Below, piece after piece: positions 1-7,712 of a stretch of 17,834 bases of DNA. Within the stretch, counting starts at the first letter, position 1; each line of letters starts with the position of its first letter. A program made the position numbers and the translations under genes. The notes below the pieces were generated by a model. The model saw only the letters and a program-made list of their open reading frames with translations. It searched no databases and was not told where the DNA came from. The DNA is taken from assembly GCA_000416085.1 (NCBI GenBank), contig KE356579.1, positions 1,658,607 through 1,676,440 on the forward strand, in the 5' to 3' direction. The DNA comes from a halophilic archaeon J07HX64 (GTDB lineage: Archaea > Halobacteriota > Halobacteria > Halobacteriales > Haloarculaceae).

Positions 1-1725
1 AGATTTGGATCAAAACACAACCGGCTACGATGAAGTGGCGGGGCCGAACGGGAGTGGGTTTGACCCGATCGGTAGTGAAGCTGATCCGTTCAGCGGCACC
101 CTCAACGGAAACGGACATACTATCTCGGCTCTCGAGATCAACAGACCAGACGAGAAGTACGTTGGCCTGTTTGCGAATCTCGCAGGGAATGTTACGGATC
201 TTACTGTCGAAGATGCAAACATCTCTGCAAAGGAAAAGACCGGGGTTATTGCCGGTCTTCTCAACGGTGGAGTAGTCAAGAACGTAGACGTCGATGGAAA
301 TGTTTCGGGTAAGGACGTTGTTGGCGGTATCGTCAGCGACGCATCAGGAACGGTCAAGAATAGCGTCGCCGATGTCGATGTCGATGTGAACATAACAACG
401 GGGGGAGATGGCCTCTCCGTCGGCGGAGCAGTGGGGGCGAGCAGCGGCAAAATTGTCGGTGTTCGTGCCGAGGGTGACGTTGTCGTTGTGGGTGACGAGA
501 ATACGGTTTCGGTGACGACAAGTACATCGGCGGGCTGGTCGGTTCCTTGACCGGTGAGATTCGAGAGTCGTCGGCACACGGTAACGTCACGGCCAAGAAC
601 GGTAGTAAAGTCGGCGGGCTGGTCGGTTTCCAGCGTAACGCGGCAGACAGTGAGATTCGAAACTCGTCGGCACACGGTAACGTCAAGGGCAGATTTACAG
701 TCGGTGGCCTCGTCGGTGACAACGAACAGGCGATCAGTGACTCCAACGCCACGGGCAATGTCATCGGTGACAACGGAGTCGGGGGGGCCATCGGAGGGAA
801 CGGGGCCGGCGTTACCGGAGTATTCGCGACTGGGAACGTTACTGGCGATAATGATGTCGGCGGCCTCGCGGGCAGCCATAGTGGGAATCTTAGAGGCGAC
901 GGTGTGGTAAATACCAGTGAGATTCTAGAGTCGTCGGCACACGGTAATGTCGAGGGCGATAATGAAGTCGGTGGCCTCGTCGGTGACAACTTAAAGGTGA
1001 TCAAGGACTCCTACGCCACGGGCAATGTCACCGGTGGCAACGAAGTCGGGGGTGTCATCGGACTGAACGCTGGCAACACCACCCGACTATACGCGACTGG
1101 GAACGTCACTGGCGATAATGAAGTCGGTGGCCTCGTCGGTTACAGCACTGGCAAGGAGACACTCAACGGTCCGGAACGTACCGGTGAGATTCGAGAGTCG
1201 TCAGCACACGGTAACGTCGAGGGCGATAATGAAGTCGGTGGCCTCGTCGGTAACAACACGAGGGTGATCAGTGACTCCTACGCCACGGGCAATGTCACCG
1301 GTAACACCTCAGTTGGGGGGGTCATCGGAGTGAACAGTAACGTCACCACCCGACTATTCGCGACTGGGAACGTCACTGGCGATAATGACGTCGGCGGCCT
1401 CGCGGGCATCAATGATGGACCAGATGGTAAACTCAACGACTCCTACTGGGACATCAATAGCACAGGACAGGACAATGCCACAGGCAGCAATGATGGCGAA
1501 ATCACGAGCGTCGAGGGGCTGTCCACCGAGGAGATGCAAGGTGACGCCGCCAAAAACAACTTGTTCGACTTCGGTGACACGTGGGCACCTGATGTCAACC
1601 CCGACGGGTATCCGTACCTCCAGAGATTCGGTTCCGACGGCAGCGGGAGTTTGTCCACGTCGGTCAACAACAAGACTGTTTCTTCTCGCCCCGAACTCCC
1701 GGTAAATTCCGATTCGTCAGATTAG
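1..1725 (+). pseudogene. GLUG-repeat surface protein, 5'-truncated by the window edge and frameshifted
   Basis: The first reading frame (positions 2-550) opens without a convincing start. It reads DLDQNTTGYDEVAG and then GSGFDPIGS, which in haloarchaeal GLUG proteins follows an N-terminal part that here lies outside the window. The second frame continues from about 511 to 1725. The two join if one G is missing in the run at 511-512, giving TVSGDDKYIGGLVG. The body is a series of GLUG motifs (VGGLVG, VGGVIG, VGGLAG) alternating with SSAHGNV and SYATGNV strands, expected to form a beta-solenoid-like fold. The C-terminus has the family's closing block: SYWDINSTGQ, GLSTEEMQG, then GYPYLQRFG. No signal peptide or C-terminal anchor is visible. 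Such proteins are usually extracellular, probably adhesive; that role is inferred. It is either a real pseudogene or an intact gene with a base-call error. Confidence 0.8.
652..1411 (+). repeat. 267-bp tandem repeat inside the GLUG gene
   Basis: The sequence GAGATTC starting a near-identical block occurs at 652, 919 and 1186, exactly 267 bp (89 codons) apart, with no indels between the first two units. The third unit fades after about 1411. Each unit encodes one SSAHGNV block, one ATGNV block with VGGxIG and a second ATGNV block ending in VGGLxG. A partial extra copy of the first block starts at 556. The periodicity keeps the frame, so units can be gained or lost without disrupting the protein. 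Confidence 0.9.
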
Positions 1726-1846
1726 AGCGTGGTATGTCAGTCGACTCGGAGCACACGGGGAGCAGTCACCATCGACAGAGGAGTTCGGTCGACACTGTCA
1801 ATCGCCCGTCGGAATCTTCTCTCCAAACCGGCTCGTGTGCGGACAC
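1726..1846. other. Intergenic stretch before the mutase remnant
   Basis: No gene or clear promoter is seen. The stretch lies between the GLUG stop codon and the start of the mutase fragment. I see no TATA box at the right distance from the fragment's ATG, so the fragment is probably not expressed from a promoter of its own. Confidence 0.4.
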
Positions 1847-1990
1847 ATGTACGACGAGGAGTATTTAACGGTGATACGCGAGGCCAGCGAGGACTGGGAG
1901 AGCGAGCGTCTCGACCCGGTGCTCGACCGGTACGGGGAGCGCCAGGACCGGTTCGCGACGGTCTCGAATCTCGGTATCGACCGTCTCTAA
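1847..1990 (+). pseudogene. Remnant of the methylmalonyl-CoA mutase large subunit N-terminus
   Basis: The 47-codon frame begins MYDEEYLTVIREASEDWE and continues VLDRYGERQDRFATVSN, then GIDRL and a stop. This matches my memory of haloarchaeal methylmalonyl-CoA mutase large subunits, which open with an acidic IRE...W.. helix, then VLDRYGER..F.TVS, then DRLYTPEDV. The match ends exactly where TPEDV should follow, and the next bases belong to a TnpB fragment in another frame. The intact enzyme has more than 500 residues and interconverts methylmalonyl-CoA and succinyl-CoA, so this piece cannot be catalytic. It probably marks a deletion or rearrangement junction. The family call rests on a short stretch and was not tested by a search. 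Confidence 0.6.
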
Positions 1991-2186
1991 CTGTGTCGAG
2001 TGTGGACACAAGTCACGGGCGAACCGACGAGGCGAGCGGTTCGACCGCGTAACGTGTGAGTTTCAGGACCACGCTGACCGCGAAGCTGGCGTGCTCATCA
2101 GTGCGAGGGGACTGGAGAAGCAGAATCGAAATGTGCCCGGCCTCGACAACCCACCCGTCGTTCGGATTGGGAGTGGTAGCGACTAA
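1989..2186 (+). pseudogene. tnpB: C-terminal remnant of an IS200/IS605-family TnpB (OrfB)
   Basis: The frame from 1989 to 2186 reads SNCVECGHKSRANRRGERF, RVTCEFQDHADREAGV, ARGLEKQNRNVPGLDNPPVV and a stop. This is the zinc-ribbon tail of haloarchaeal IS1341-type transposases: CxxCGH.S.ANR, a second CxxC, QDHAD with the last catalytic Asp, then RNVP...PVV. The first CxxC is intact. The second has decayed to RVTC, which would remove a zinc ligand. The RuvC-like core (hundreds of residues) is missing upstream, where the mutase fragment abuts. TnpB is an RNA-guided nuclease related to the ancestor of Cas12, but this copy is dead. It lies immediately upstream of a structured right end. Confidence 0.82.
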
Positions 2187-2285
2187 TCTGTGGGACTCAG
2201 ACACCTCGGGGTCGTTCGGAACTTGAGGAGCTCCGTGATGACGAGAGACGAAGTCTCTCGAACCACTCGACCCCGAGGCGGTTCA
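2187..2285 (+). mobile_element. Right end of an IS200/IS605-type element with nested hairpins
   Basis: After the tnpB stop comes a compact fold. The 11-bp sequence CCTCGGGGTCG at 2204-2214 is the exact reverse complement of CGACCCCGAGG at 2268-2278. Inside it, CGAGAGAC at 2242-2249 pairs perfectly with GTCTCTCG at 2253-2260 across a GAA loop. TTCG at 2215-2218 can also pair with CGAA at 2259-2262 as an alternative. Palindromic ends are typical of IS200/IS605 elements. In TnpB systems the 3' end of tnpB plus this right end makes the guide (omega) RNA. The outer boundary near 2285 is inferred from the end of the inverted repeat and the neighbouring stop codon; the exact cleavage site is not determined. 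Confidence 0.65.
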
Positions 2286-2573
2286 CAGCAGGACAGCGGT
2301 GTACGCCAGTGCGCCTATCAGAATCACGAACACACCGGCCCAGCGGAACTGCCGTCGTTGTTTGTCTGTCTCGCAGAGGTGGTCTGTGGCCCTGTCGACG
2401 GGGAGAACCTCCGTAGCCCCGCCGGCCGCGGCCACGACACCGATCAACACCAGGTTACTCTCCCCACTCAAGACACCGAGTCCCAGCGAGCCGAGCGCCA
2501 CGAGCGCGTACAGTGACAGCTTCGCCAGTTCGAGTCGTCTCCCGGAAACCGGCCCCCGTCTCTCTGCACTCAT
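2283..2573 (-). CDS. Small haloarchaeal membrane protein (unknown function)
   Basis: This 96-residue protein starts MSAERRGPVSGRRLE. It has two or three hydrophobic segments (about residues 20-36, 40-56 and 77-95) separated by a charged loop of about 20 residues containing DRATDHLCETDKQRRQFR. I do not recognise a named family. A frame 15 codons longer exists, but the internal ATG at 2573 is preferred because a TATA box at 2600-2606 lies 27-33 nt upstream, which suits a leaderless transcript. The gene is divergent from SBDS and shares a 111-bp promoter region with it. Its last codons coincide with the edge of the IS right end, so its C-terminus may have been altered by the insertion. Confidence 0.7.
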   Translation of the reverse strand: MSAERRGPVSGRRLELAKLSLYALVALGSLGLGVLSGESNLVLIGVVAAAGGATEVLPVDRATDHLCETDKQRRQFRWAGVFVILIGALAYTAVLL

Positions 2574-2599
2574 GCTGTGTCGCCAGTACTGCGGTTCTG

Positions 2600-2606
2600 T
2601 ATAAAT
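2600..2606 (-). promoter_or_regulatory. TATA box of the small membrane protein
   Basis: TATAAAT on the plus strand reads ATTTATA on the minus strand. It sits 27-33 nt before the chosen ATG at 2573, so transcription should begin at or just before the start codon. Confidence 0.6.
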
Positions 2607-2654
2607 CAGTTTTGTCACAGTGTCTCTCGCGAGCGGTGGGGCGGGTCACGAACA

Positions 2655-2673
2655 TTTTAAACTGCCCGGAGGT
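2655..2673 (+). promoter_or_regulatory. TATA box and Shine-Dalgarno site of SBDS
   Basis: TTTTAA at 2655-2660 lies 25-30 nt before the ATG at 2685, and GGAGGT at 2668-2673 lies 11 nt before it. The two overlap in purpose. If the TATA box is used the transcript would be leaderless or nearly so and lack the GGAGGT, so the GGAGGT matters only if transcription starts further upstream. Confidence 0.5.
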
Positions 2674-2684
2674 AACATCCAGAT

Positions 2685-3410
2685 ATGATACCTATCGACG
2701 AGGCGGTCACGGCCAGACTCGAGTCACACGGCGAGCGGTTCGAGGTGCTGGTGGACCCGGACGCGGCACTCGAGATAAGCCGCGGGGAGTTCGAGGGTGA
2801 TCTCGAGGATGTAATCGCCGTGGAGGACATCTTCGAGGACGCGTCGAGCGGTGACCGGCCACCCGAGTCGGCCCTGGAGGAGGTGTTCGAGACGACCGAA
2901 CCCTTGGAGATCATCCCCGAGGTGATCGAGCAGGGTGAGATACAGATAACGGCCGAACAGCGCCGCGAGATGCAGGAACAGAAGCACAAACAGCTCGTGA
3001 ACCGCATCGCGCGAAACGCGGTCAACCCGCAGATGGACGACGCACCCCACCCGCCCGAGCGCATCGAGTCCGCGCTGGAGGAGACACGGTTCCGCGTCGA
3101 CCCGATGGAACCGGTCGAGACCCAGGTCGAGGAGGCGCTCGACGTGTTGCGACCGGTCATCCCGATCCGGTTCGACACGATGACCGTCGCCGCACAGTTG
3201 CCCCCCGAACACGCCGGGAGCGGGCAGGCCCAGGTCCGCGAGTTCGGCACACTCGAACGCGAGGAGTGGCAACCAAACGGCTCGTGGATCGGTGTCGTCA
3301 CGTTCCCCGCCGGGATGCAGAACGACTTCTACAATCTCGTCAACGAGGTCTCTAGCGGTGAGGCCGAAACCCGCATCGTCGCCGATGCCGACGAACTCAG
3401 CACGCGTTGA
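2685..3410 (+). CDS. Ribosome assembly factor SBDS (Sdo1)
   Basis: SBDS proteins help release the anti-association factor aIF6/eIF6 from the large ribosomal subunit together with a translocation GTPase. This 241-residue protein has the usual archaeal length. The N-terminal FYSH domain (about 1-85) opens MIPIDEAVTARLESHGERFE followed by VLVDPDAAL. A middle helical domain includes the conserved QGEIQITAEQRREM and ARNAVNPQ (about 83-120). A C-terminal ferredoxin-like domain with LRPVIPIRFDTMTVA and GSWIGVVTFPAGMQ follows. All three domains are intact and in order. The ATG at 2685 gives the family's standard N-terminus. The gene is monocistronic as far as seen; in this window its downstream neighbour is an unrelated met operon. 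Confidence 0.95.
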   Translation: MIPIDEAVTARLESHGERFEVLVDPDAALEISRGEFEGDLEDVIAVEDIFEDASSGDRPPESALEEVFETTEPLEIIPEVIEQGEIQITAEQRREMQEQKHKQLVNRIARNAVNPQMDDAPHPPERIESALEETRFRVDPMEPVETQVEEALDVLRPVIPIRFDTMTVAAQLPPEHAGSGQAQVREFGTLEREEWQPNGSWIGVVTFPAGMQNDFYNLVNEVSSGEAETRIVADADELSTR

Positions 3411-3563
3411 GAGTCGTCCACGGCTGAACAGTGGGTTCTCGACTCGATACACCGCGACTGTGCCCCACCTGAGACTGTCGGGTCGGTGCCGCCGACAGAC
3501 GAACATCGTGGTTTTTAGGATGATGCGCGGCTATGGGTACTCAAGACAACATGATTGATACAC
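3411..3563 (+). promoter_or_regulatory. SBDS-metY intergenic region with a possible metY promoter
   Basis: The gap contains a small inverted repeat (GTCGG...CCGAC around 3482-3496) and then GTTTTTAG at 3511-3518. The T run could end SBDS transcription or act as a weak TATA element for metY; in the latter case the leader would be about 20-25 nt. I see no SAM-riboswitch-like fold. Confidence 0.35.
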
Positions 3564-4880
3564 ATGACAGACAGAACCCCGAGTGAGGACGGTAACGGTC
3601 GGAGATTCGGCACCCGCTGTCTGCACGCAGGCCAGGAGAAACCGGACCCGGCGACGGGTGCGCGGGCACCACCGATCTACCAGACGAGCTCCTACGTCTT
3701 CGAGGACGCGGCGACGGCGGCGGATATGTACGCCCTGCGCGAGGACGGGAACGTCTACTCGCGGTTCGACAACCCGACGGTATCGATGTTGGAGCGTCGT
3801 CTGGCGAGTCTCTGTGGCGGGACCGCCGCCGTTGCCACCAGTTCGGGGATGGCCGCACTCGACGCGGCGACGTCGGTGCTCGCGAGCGCGGGCGACAACA
3901 TCGTCTCGGCGGCCTCCATCTACGGGGGGACCCACTCGTACTTCTCGAACATGGCGAACCGGCGGGGTATCGAGGTGCGGTACGTGGACACGCTGGACCC
4001 GTCGGCGTACGCCGAGGCGATCGACGAGTCGACGGCCTACGTCCACTGCGAGACACTCGCCAACCCGTCACTGGTGGTGCCGGATCTGTCGGCAGTTGCG
4101 ACGGTCGCCCACGAGCACGACACCCCGTTGTTCGTCGACAACACGTTCGCGACGCCGTACCTGTGTCGGCCGTTCGAACACGGCGCGGATATCGTCTGGG
4201 AGTCGACGACGAAGTGGATACACGGGTCGGGCACCACCGTCGGCGGTGTGCTCGTCGACGGCGGGTCGTTTCCCTGGGATGACCACCCCGACCGGTTTCC
4301 CGAACTGGGCGGGGAGAACCCCGCCTTCGACGGGGTGCGATTTGCCGACCGATTCGGTGACCAGGCGCTCGCGGTTGCGGTCCGGCAGCGCGGTCTCCGG
4401 ACACTCGGGGACGGACAGAGCGCCTTCGACGCGTGGGCTACGATGCAGGGTGCCGAGACACTCGCCTTGCGCATGGAGCGTCACTGCGAGAACGCCGCCC
4501 GGGTCGCCAGCACGCTCGCCGACCACCCGCTCGTGTCGTGGGTACGCTACCCCGGACTCGACAGCCACGAGACACACGGGAACGCCCGGCAGTACCTCGA
4601 CGGCGGGTTCGGCGGGATGGTCTCGTTCGGCCCGGCAGGCGGGTTCGACGCCGCACGCCAGGTCTGTGAGGAGACGGAACTGGCCTCGTTTCTCGCCAAC
4701 ATCGGCGACTCGAAGACGGTGTTGATCCACCCGGCCAGCACCACCCACGCGCAACTCGACGAGGCCGAACAGCGCGCCTCGGGTGTGCGCCCCGACATGG
4801 TGCGGCTCTCTGTCGGTGTCGAAGCTGTCGAGGATATCCTGGCAGACCTCGACAGCGCCCTCGAGACAGCACACAGATGA
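3564..4880 (+). CDS. metY: O-acetylhomoserine sulfhydrylase / aminocarboxypropyltransferase
   Basis: This PLP enzyme of the Cys/Met metabolism family makes homocysteine from O-acetylhomoserine and sulfide (or methanethiol to give methionine). The 438-residue protein has the family's opening [10 protein letters not shown] and [12 protein letters not shown], the substrate/PLP segments [13 protein letters not shown] and SSGMAALDA, and [13 protein letters not shown]. The PLP lysine is Lys217 in [15 protein letters not shown]. The insertion [12 protein letters not shown] and the C-terminal [19 protein letters not shown] favour O-acetylhomoserine sulfhydrylase over cystathionine synthase/lyase. The ATG at 3564 is preferred to a TTG three codons upstream. 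Its stop codon overlaps the metX start by ATGA, so the two are very probably co-transcribed and translationally coupled. Confidence 0.93.
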   Translation: MTDRTPSEDGNGRRFGTRCLHAGQEKPDPATGARAPPIYQTSSYVFEDAATAADMYALREDGNVYSRFDNPTVSMLERRLASLCGGTAAVATSSGMAALDAATSVLASAGDNIVSAASIYGGTHSYFSNMANRRGIEVRYVDTLDPSAYAEAIDESTAYVHCETLANPSLVVPDLSAVATVAHEHDTPLFVDNTFATPYLCRPFEHGADIVWESTTKWIHGSGTTVGGVLVDGGSFPWDDHPDRFPELGGENPAFDGVRFADRFGDQALAVAVRQRGLRTLGDGQSAFDAWATMQGAETLALRMERHCENAARVASTLADHPLVSWVRYPGLDSHETHGNARQYLDGGFGGMVSFGPAGGFDAARQVCEETELASFLANIGDSKTVLIHPASTTHAQLDEAEQRASGVRPDMVRLSVGVEAVEDILADLDSALETAHR

Positions 4881-6112
4881 CCGGCAACCGGTCCGGCACC
4901 CCGGTCGAGCGCGACACCGTCTCGCTGGGTGCCTTCGAGTTCGAGTGTGGCAGGTCCATCCCGGAACTCGAGGTGGCCTACGAGAGCTACGGCGAGTTCA
5001 CCGGCGACAACGCGGTGTTGGTCTGTCACGCACTCACCGGCAGCCAGCACGTCGCGGGGGCGGGCGGTGTGGAGACTGCCGGCCAGGCCCGTGCCTGGTG
5101 GGACGATATCGTCGGTCCTGGAAAGGCTATCGACACCACCGAGTACTACGTTGTCTGTGCGAACGTGCCAGGGTCGTGCTACGGGACAACCGGTCCGCCG
5201 TCCACCGACCCCGAGACCGACGAGCCCTACGGGACCACGTTCCCGCCGGTGACGGTCACCGACTGGACGGCCTGTCAGCGTCTGTTGCTCGACGAACTCG
5301 GTGTCCCGCACCTGCGTCTGGTCACGGGCGGCAGTGTCGGCGGAATGAACGTCCTGGAGTGGGCGAAGCGCCACCCCGACCACGTCGAGTGTATCGCCCC
5401 GATCGCCGCCGCCGGCCGTCTCGACCCGCAGTGTCTCGCGGTCGATGCCGTCGCCCGCCGGGCGATCACCACCGACCCCAACTGGCAGGGCGGGGCGTAC
5501 TACGACGACGAGCACCCCGACGACGGCCTGGCGCTCGCGCGTCAACTCGGCCACGTGATGTACCTCTCGAAGGCGTCGATGGAGCGCAAGTTCGGCCGTC
5601 GTAGCGCCGGTCGCGACGCCGTTCGCTCGTTTCCGACCGACCCGGCCGGGCGCTTCTATCCGTACCGTGACGTGGAGTCGTACCTCGACTACCAGGCCGA
5701 GACGTTCGTCGAGCGGTTCGACGCGAACGCCTACCTGTATCTGACCCGTGCGATGGACAACTACGACCTCGCGGCGGGGTTCGAGGACGACGCCGACGCG
5801 CTCGCGGCGTTCGACGGCGAGGCGCTCGTGATGTCGTTCACCGCGGACTGGCACTTCACGGTCGCCCAGGCCAGACAGCTGGCGACGGCGATGCGCGAGG
5901 CGAACGTGGCGGTTGCCCACCACGTCGTCGATTCCGACCACGGCCACGACGCGTTCCTGGTCGAACCCGAGAACGTCGGTCCGCCGCTCGGGGACCTCCT
6001 CGCCGAGGGCCTCGACGGCTCCGCTATCACCGACGCCGACACCGACGACGAAACCGCGTCCACCTCCGGGTCCGACAGCGCGTTCGCACCCGTCCACTCG
6101 GATCTGTTCTGA
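4877..6112 (+). CDS. metX: Homoserine O-acetyltransferase
   Basis: MetX acetylates homoserine with acetyl-CoA, supplying the substrate for MetY just upstream. The 411-residue alpha/beta hydrolase carries the nucleophile Ser153 in [13 protein letters not shown], Asp324 in SFTADWHF and His357 in [10 protein letters not shown], a complete catalytic triad. Other family marks are [30 protein letters not shown] and GTTFPPVTV(T)D. The last 45 or so residues ([20 protein letters not shown]) form a low-complexity acidic tail typical of haloarchaeal extensions. The start overlaps the metY stop. Some family members use succinyl-CoA; the gene pair with an O-acetylhomoserine-type MetY argues for acetyl transfer. 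Confidence 0.93.
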   Translation: MTGNRSGTPVERDTVSLGAFEFECGRSIPELEVAYESYGEFTGDNAVLVCHALTGSQHVAGAGGVETAGQARAWWDDIVGPGKAIDTTEYYVVCANVPGSCYGTTGPPSTDPETDEPYGTTFPPVTVTDWTACQRLLLDELGVPHLRLVTGGSVGGMNVLEWAKRHPDHVECIAPIAAAGRLDPQCLAVDAVARRAITTDPNWQGGAYYDDEHPDDGLALARQLGHVMYLSKASMERKFGRRSAGRDAVRSFPTDPAGRFYPYRDVESYLDYQAETFVERFDANAYLYLTRAMDNYDLAAGFEDDADALAAFDGEALVMSFTADWHFTVAQARQLATAMREANVAVAHHVVDSDHGHDAFLVEPENVGPPLGDLLAEGLDGSAITDADTDDETASTSGSDSAFAPVHSDLF

Positions 6113-6292
6113 ACGGGGGCTGTCCGTATACAACGGCGGACTCCCGTCGTCATCGGGCTGCACCCGACTGCCCGAGGGACAGGGTCCCTCTCCGTCGACG
6201 GTGTTCTTCGCCGTCTGCCCAGGGTCCTCGATTCCTCTCTGTCGGCAGGCAGCGCCCGACTGCTGGGACCTCTGTTCACCGCGGTGAGGCTG
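6113..6292. other. Convergent intergenic region between metX and cofC
   Basis: GC-rich and without a supportable gene. It separates the 3' ends of two convergent operons. I see no strong T tract or long hairpin that would mark a terminator. Confidence 0.4.
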
Positions 6293-6902
6293 TCATCGCA
6301 CAGCTGTGAGGCCGCGCTCGCCGGTGACGAGTTCGAACCCCGTCTCTCCGGAGCCACGTCTCGGCGTGCCCCTCGCCGTGGAGTAGCACCTCGACTAAGT
6401 CGTCCGGTTTGTCGATATCGAGCGCGAGTCTGAACGAGTCGACAGTGGTGGTGGTCGCGCCGCAGGCGGCCGCCCGCTCGCGGTGTTTGCGGTACGACCC
6501 GTCGTGGTAGTCGACGCGAAAGGCCGGGTGCCGCGCACAGAACGCGTTCGTCCCGCCGCCCAACCCCGGTGCGAGTGCGAGGTCCGAACCGGCACCGGTC
6601 AGCCGTCTGATCGTGTCTGGTACCACCAGCGGGAGGTCGGCCATCACCACCAGGACCGGTGCCTCGTGTGCGGCGAGGACGGCGTTAACCGCCGGCGTGA
6701 GTGGTTGCTGGTCGACGGTCACCGGGGCCCCCACGTCGACAGGTGCGGTGGCGAGCACCTCGGGTGTGTGTCCGGCCGCACGGAGCGTCTCGAGTACGTC
6801 ACGGAGCATCGCCGCCGCGAACCGGGAACGCTCCCCGGTGTCCAGGACCGGCGCCAGACGGGTCTTCGGCTCGCTTGCGTCGAACGGCACGACAACGTGC
6901 AT
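6276..6902 (-). CDS. cofC: 2-phospho-L-lactate guanylyltransferase, 3' end frameshifted
   Basis: CofC condenses 2-phospho-L-lactate (or a related phospho-acid) with GTP to build the side chain of coenzyme F420. The N-terminal nucleotidyltransferase fold opens [18 protein letters not shown], with the lysine-bearing loop, then [12 protein letters not shown] (the metal-binding D of the family), [13 protein letters not shown] and [17 protein letters not shown], then LDIDKPDDL. All core motifs are present. After WLRRDG (codon 187) the reading frame turns into an arginine-rich tail unlike the family. Dropping one G from the run at 6338-6341 restores [15 protein letters not shown] and a stop at 6293-6295, the usual ending. 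The catalytic core is upstream of the break. Last gene of the cetZ operon; its start lies 6 bp after the preceding stop. Confidence 0.9.
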   Translation of the reverse strand: MHVVVPFDASEPKTRLAPVLDTGERSRFAAAMLRDVLETLRAAGHTPEVLATAPVDVGAPVTVDQQPLTPAVNAVLAAHEAPVLVVMADLPLVVPDTIRRLTGAGSDLALAPGLGGGTNAFCARHPAFRVDYHDGSYRKHRERAAACGATTTTVDSFRLALDIDKPDDLVEVLLHGEGHAETWLRRDGVRTRHRRARPHSCAMTASPR

Positions 6903-6908
6903 ACCCGA

Positions 6909-7712
6909 TTACTGGAGCTTGTTCGCCGAGTCCTGTTTCGAGCGCAGATAGTACGCGACACCGCCAACCACGACCACCAGCGCCAGCACGGCACCGACGA
7001 GCAGGGGTGTCGAGGGCCCCCCGCCACCGGTGTCCGCGCGCCCCTCCGCGTCGTTTGCCGCGGTGATTGCGTTACCGAACTCGGCGTTGTCGTAGAAGGT
7101 GATCGCCTCCTGGATGCGGTCGCGGGCCTCGTCGCTGTCCGCCTCCTCGGCGGCCGCGCTCGCGCTGTCGATCGCCTGCCGGGCGTCTCTACTATCCGAT
7201 GTGAACCGGTGCAGCTCGAACGTGCCGTTCTCGACTGTCTCGACCTGGTCCTCGAACACCTCCTCTATCTCCAGCACAGTGATGTTCTCCCGGTCTCTGT
7301 TCTCGTAGTCGTACGCCCCCGGACCGGGACCAGCGATGGCGGGCACGTCACCACGTACCGAGAGAACAATCTCATTGATACTACTGTCGTCAATGGCCAT
7401 CGACACCGTGTCGTTTGTCACGTCGAACTCCTTCTCTCCGACTGTGTTCCCGGGGCTGTTCAGAGCAGTCACCTGAAGTCGCGGGTTCTCCAGTTCTGTC
7501 GACACCCGCATCGTCCACCCACTGTCGCTCACCTGGAACGGTTCGGTTAGTCGCAGTTCCTCGACCTGTACCTCGTCACCGACTTCGGCAGACCCTGGGG
7601 TGTCACCATCGAACGGCACCGCGGCCGCTCCGAGCGCCCCTGCGCCGAGCACGACCACGACCACGACCGTGACCCACAAGGCCAGTTTAGAACAGCGGGT
7701 CCAGCTCATCAT
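6909..7712 (-). CDS. Signal-anchored membrane protein between cetZ and cofC (unknown function)
   Basis: I do not recognise a named family. The 267-residue protein has an N-terminal hydrophobic stretch (about residues 9-31, a run of valines then GAGALGAAAV). A predicted extracellular beta-rich region follows (about 35-150), then an acidic helical region (about 175-222) including ARQAIDSASAAAEEAD and ITFYDNAEFGNAITAAND. A GGGG linker leads to a C-terminal transmembrane segment (STPLLVGAVLALVVVVGGVAYYL, quoted in part) with a short basic tail. The topology suggests an external domain tethered at both ends. The start at 7712 (or the adjacent ATG at 7709) overlaps the last 26 nt of cetZ, and cofC follows 6 bp after its stop, so all three are probably one transcript. 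A role with CetZ at the envelope is only an inference from position. Confidence 0.75.
   Translation of the reverse strand: MMSWTRCSKLALWVTVVVVVVLGAGALGAAAVPFDGDTPGSAEVGDEVQVEELRLTEPFQVSDSGWTMRVSTELENPRLQVTALNSPGNTVGEKEFDVTNDTVSMAIDDSSINEIVLSVRGDVPAIAGPGPGAYDYENRDRENITVLEIEEVFEDQVETVENGTFELHRFTSDSRDARQAIDSASAAAEEADSDEARDRIQEAITFYDNAEFGNAITAANDAEGRADTGGGGPSTPLLVGAVLALVVVVGGVAYYLRSKQDSANKLQ

Noticed and set aside
25..1004. Long minus-strand ORFs opposite the GLUG gene
   Set aside because: They are proline/threonine-rich antisense shadows of the repeat coding sequence with no family character.
1737..2052. ORFs of about 90-107 codons across the mutase remnant on both strands
   Set aside because: The coding signal is explained by the shorter mutase and TnpB frames; these longer frames are arginine-rich shadows.
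3411..3563. SAM or other riboswitch upstream of metY
   Set aside because: The gap is short and shows no multi-stem fold of a known class; haloarchaeal met genes are not known to me to use one.
3541..4959. Long ORFs in other frames over metY and metX
   Set aside because: Arginine-rich shadows produced by GC-rich codon usage; the plus-strand frames encode recognised enzymes.
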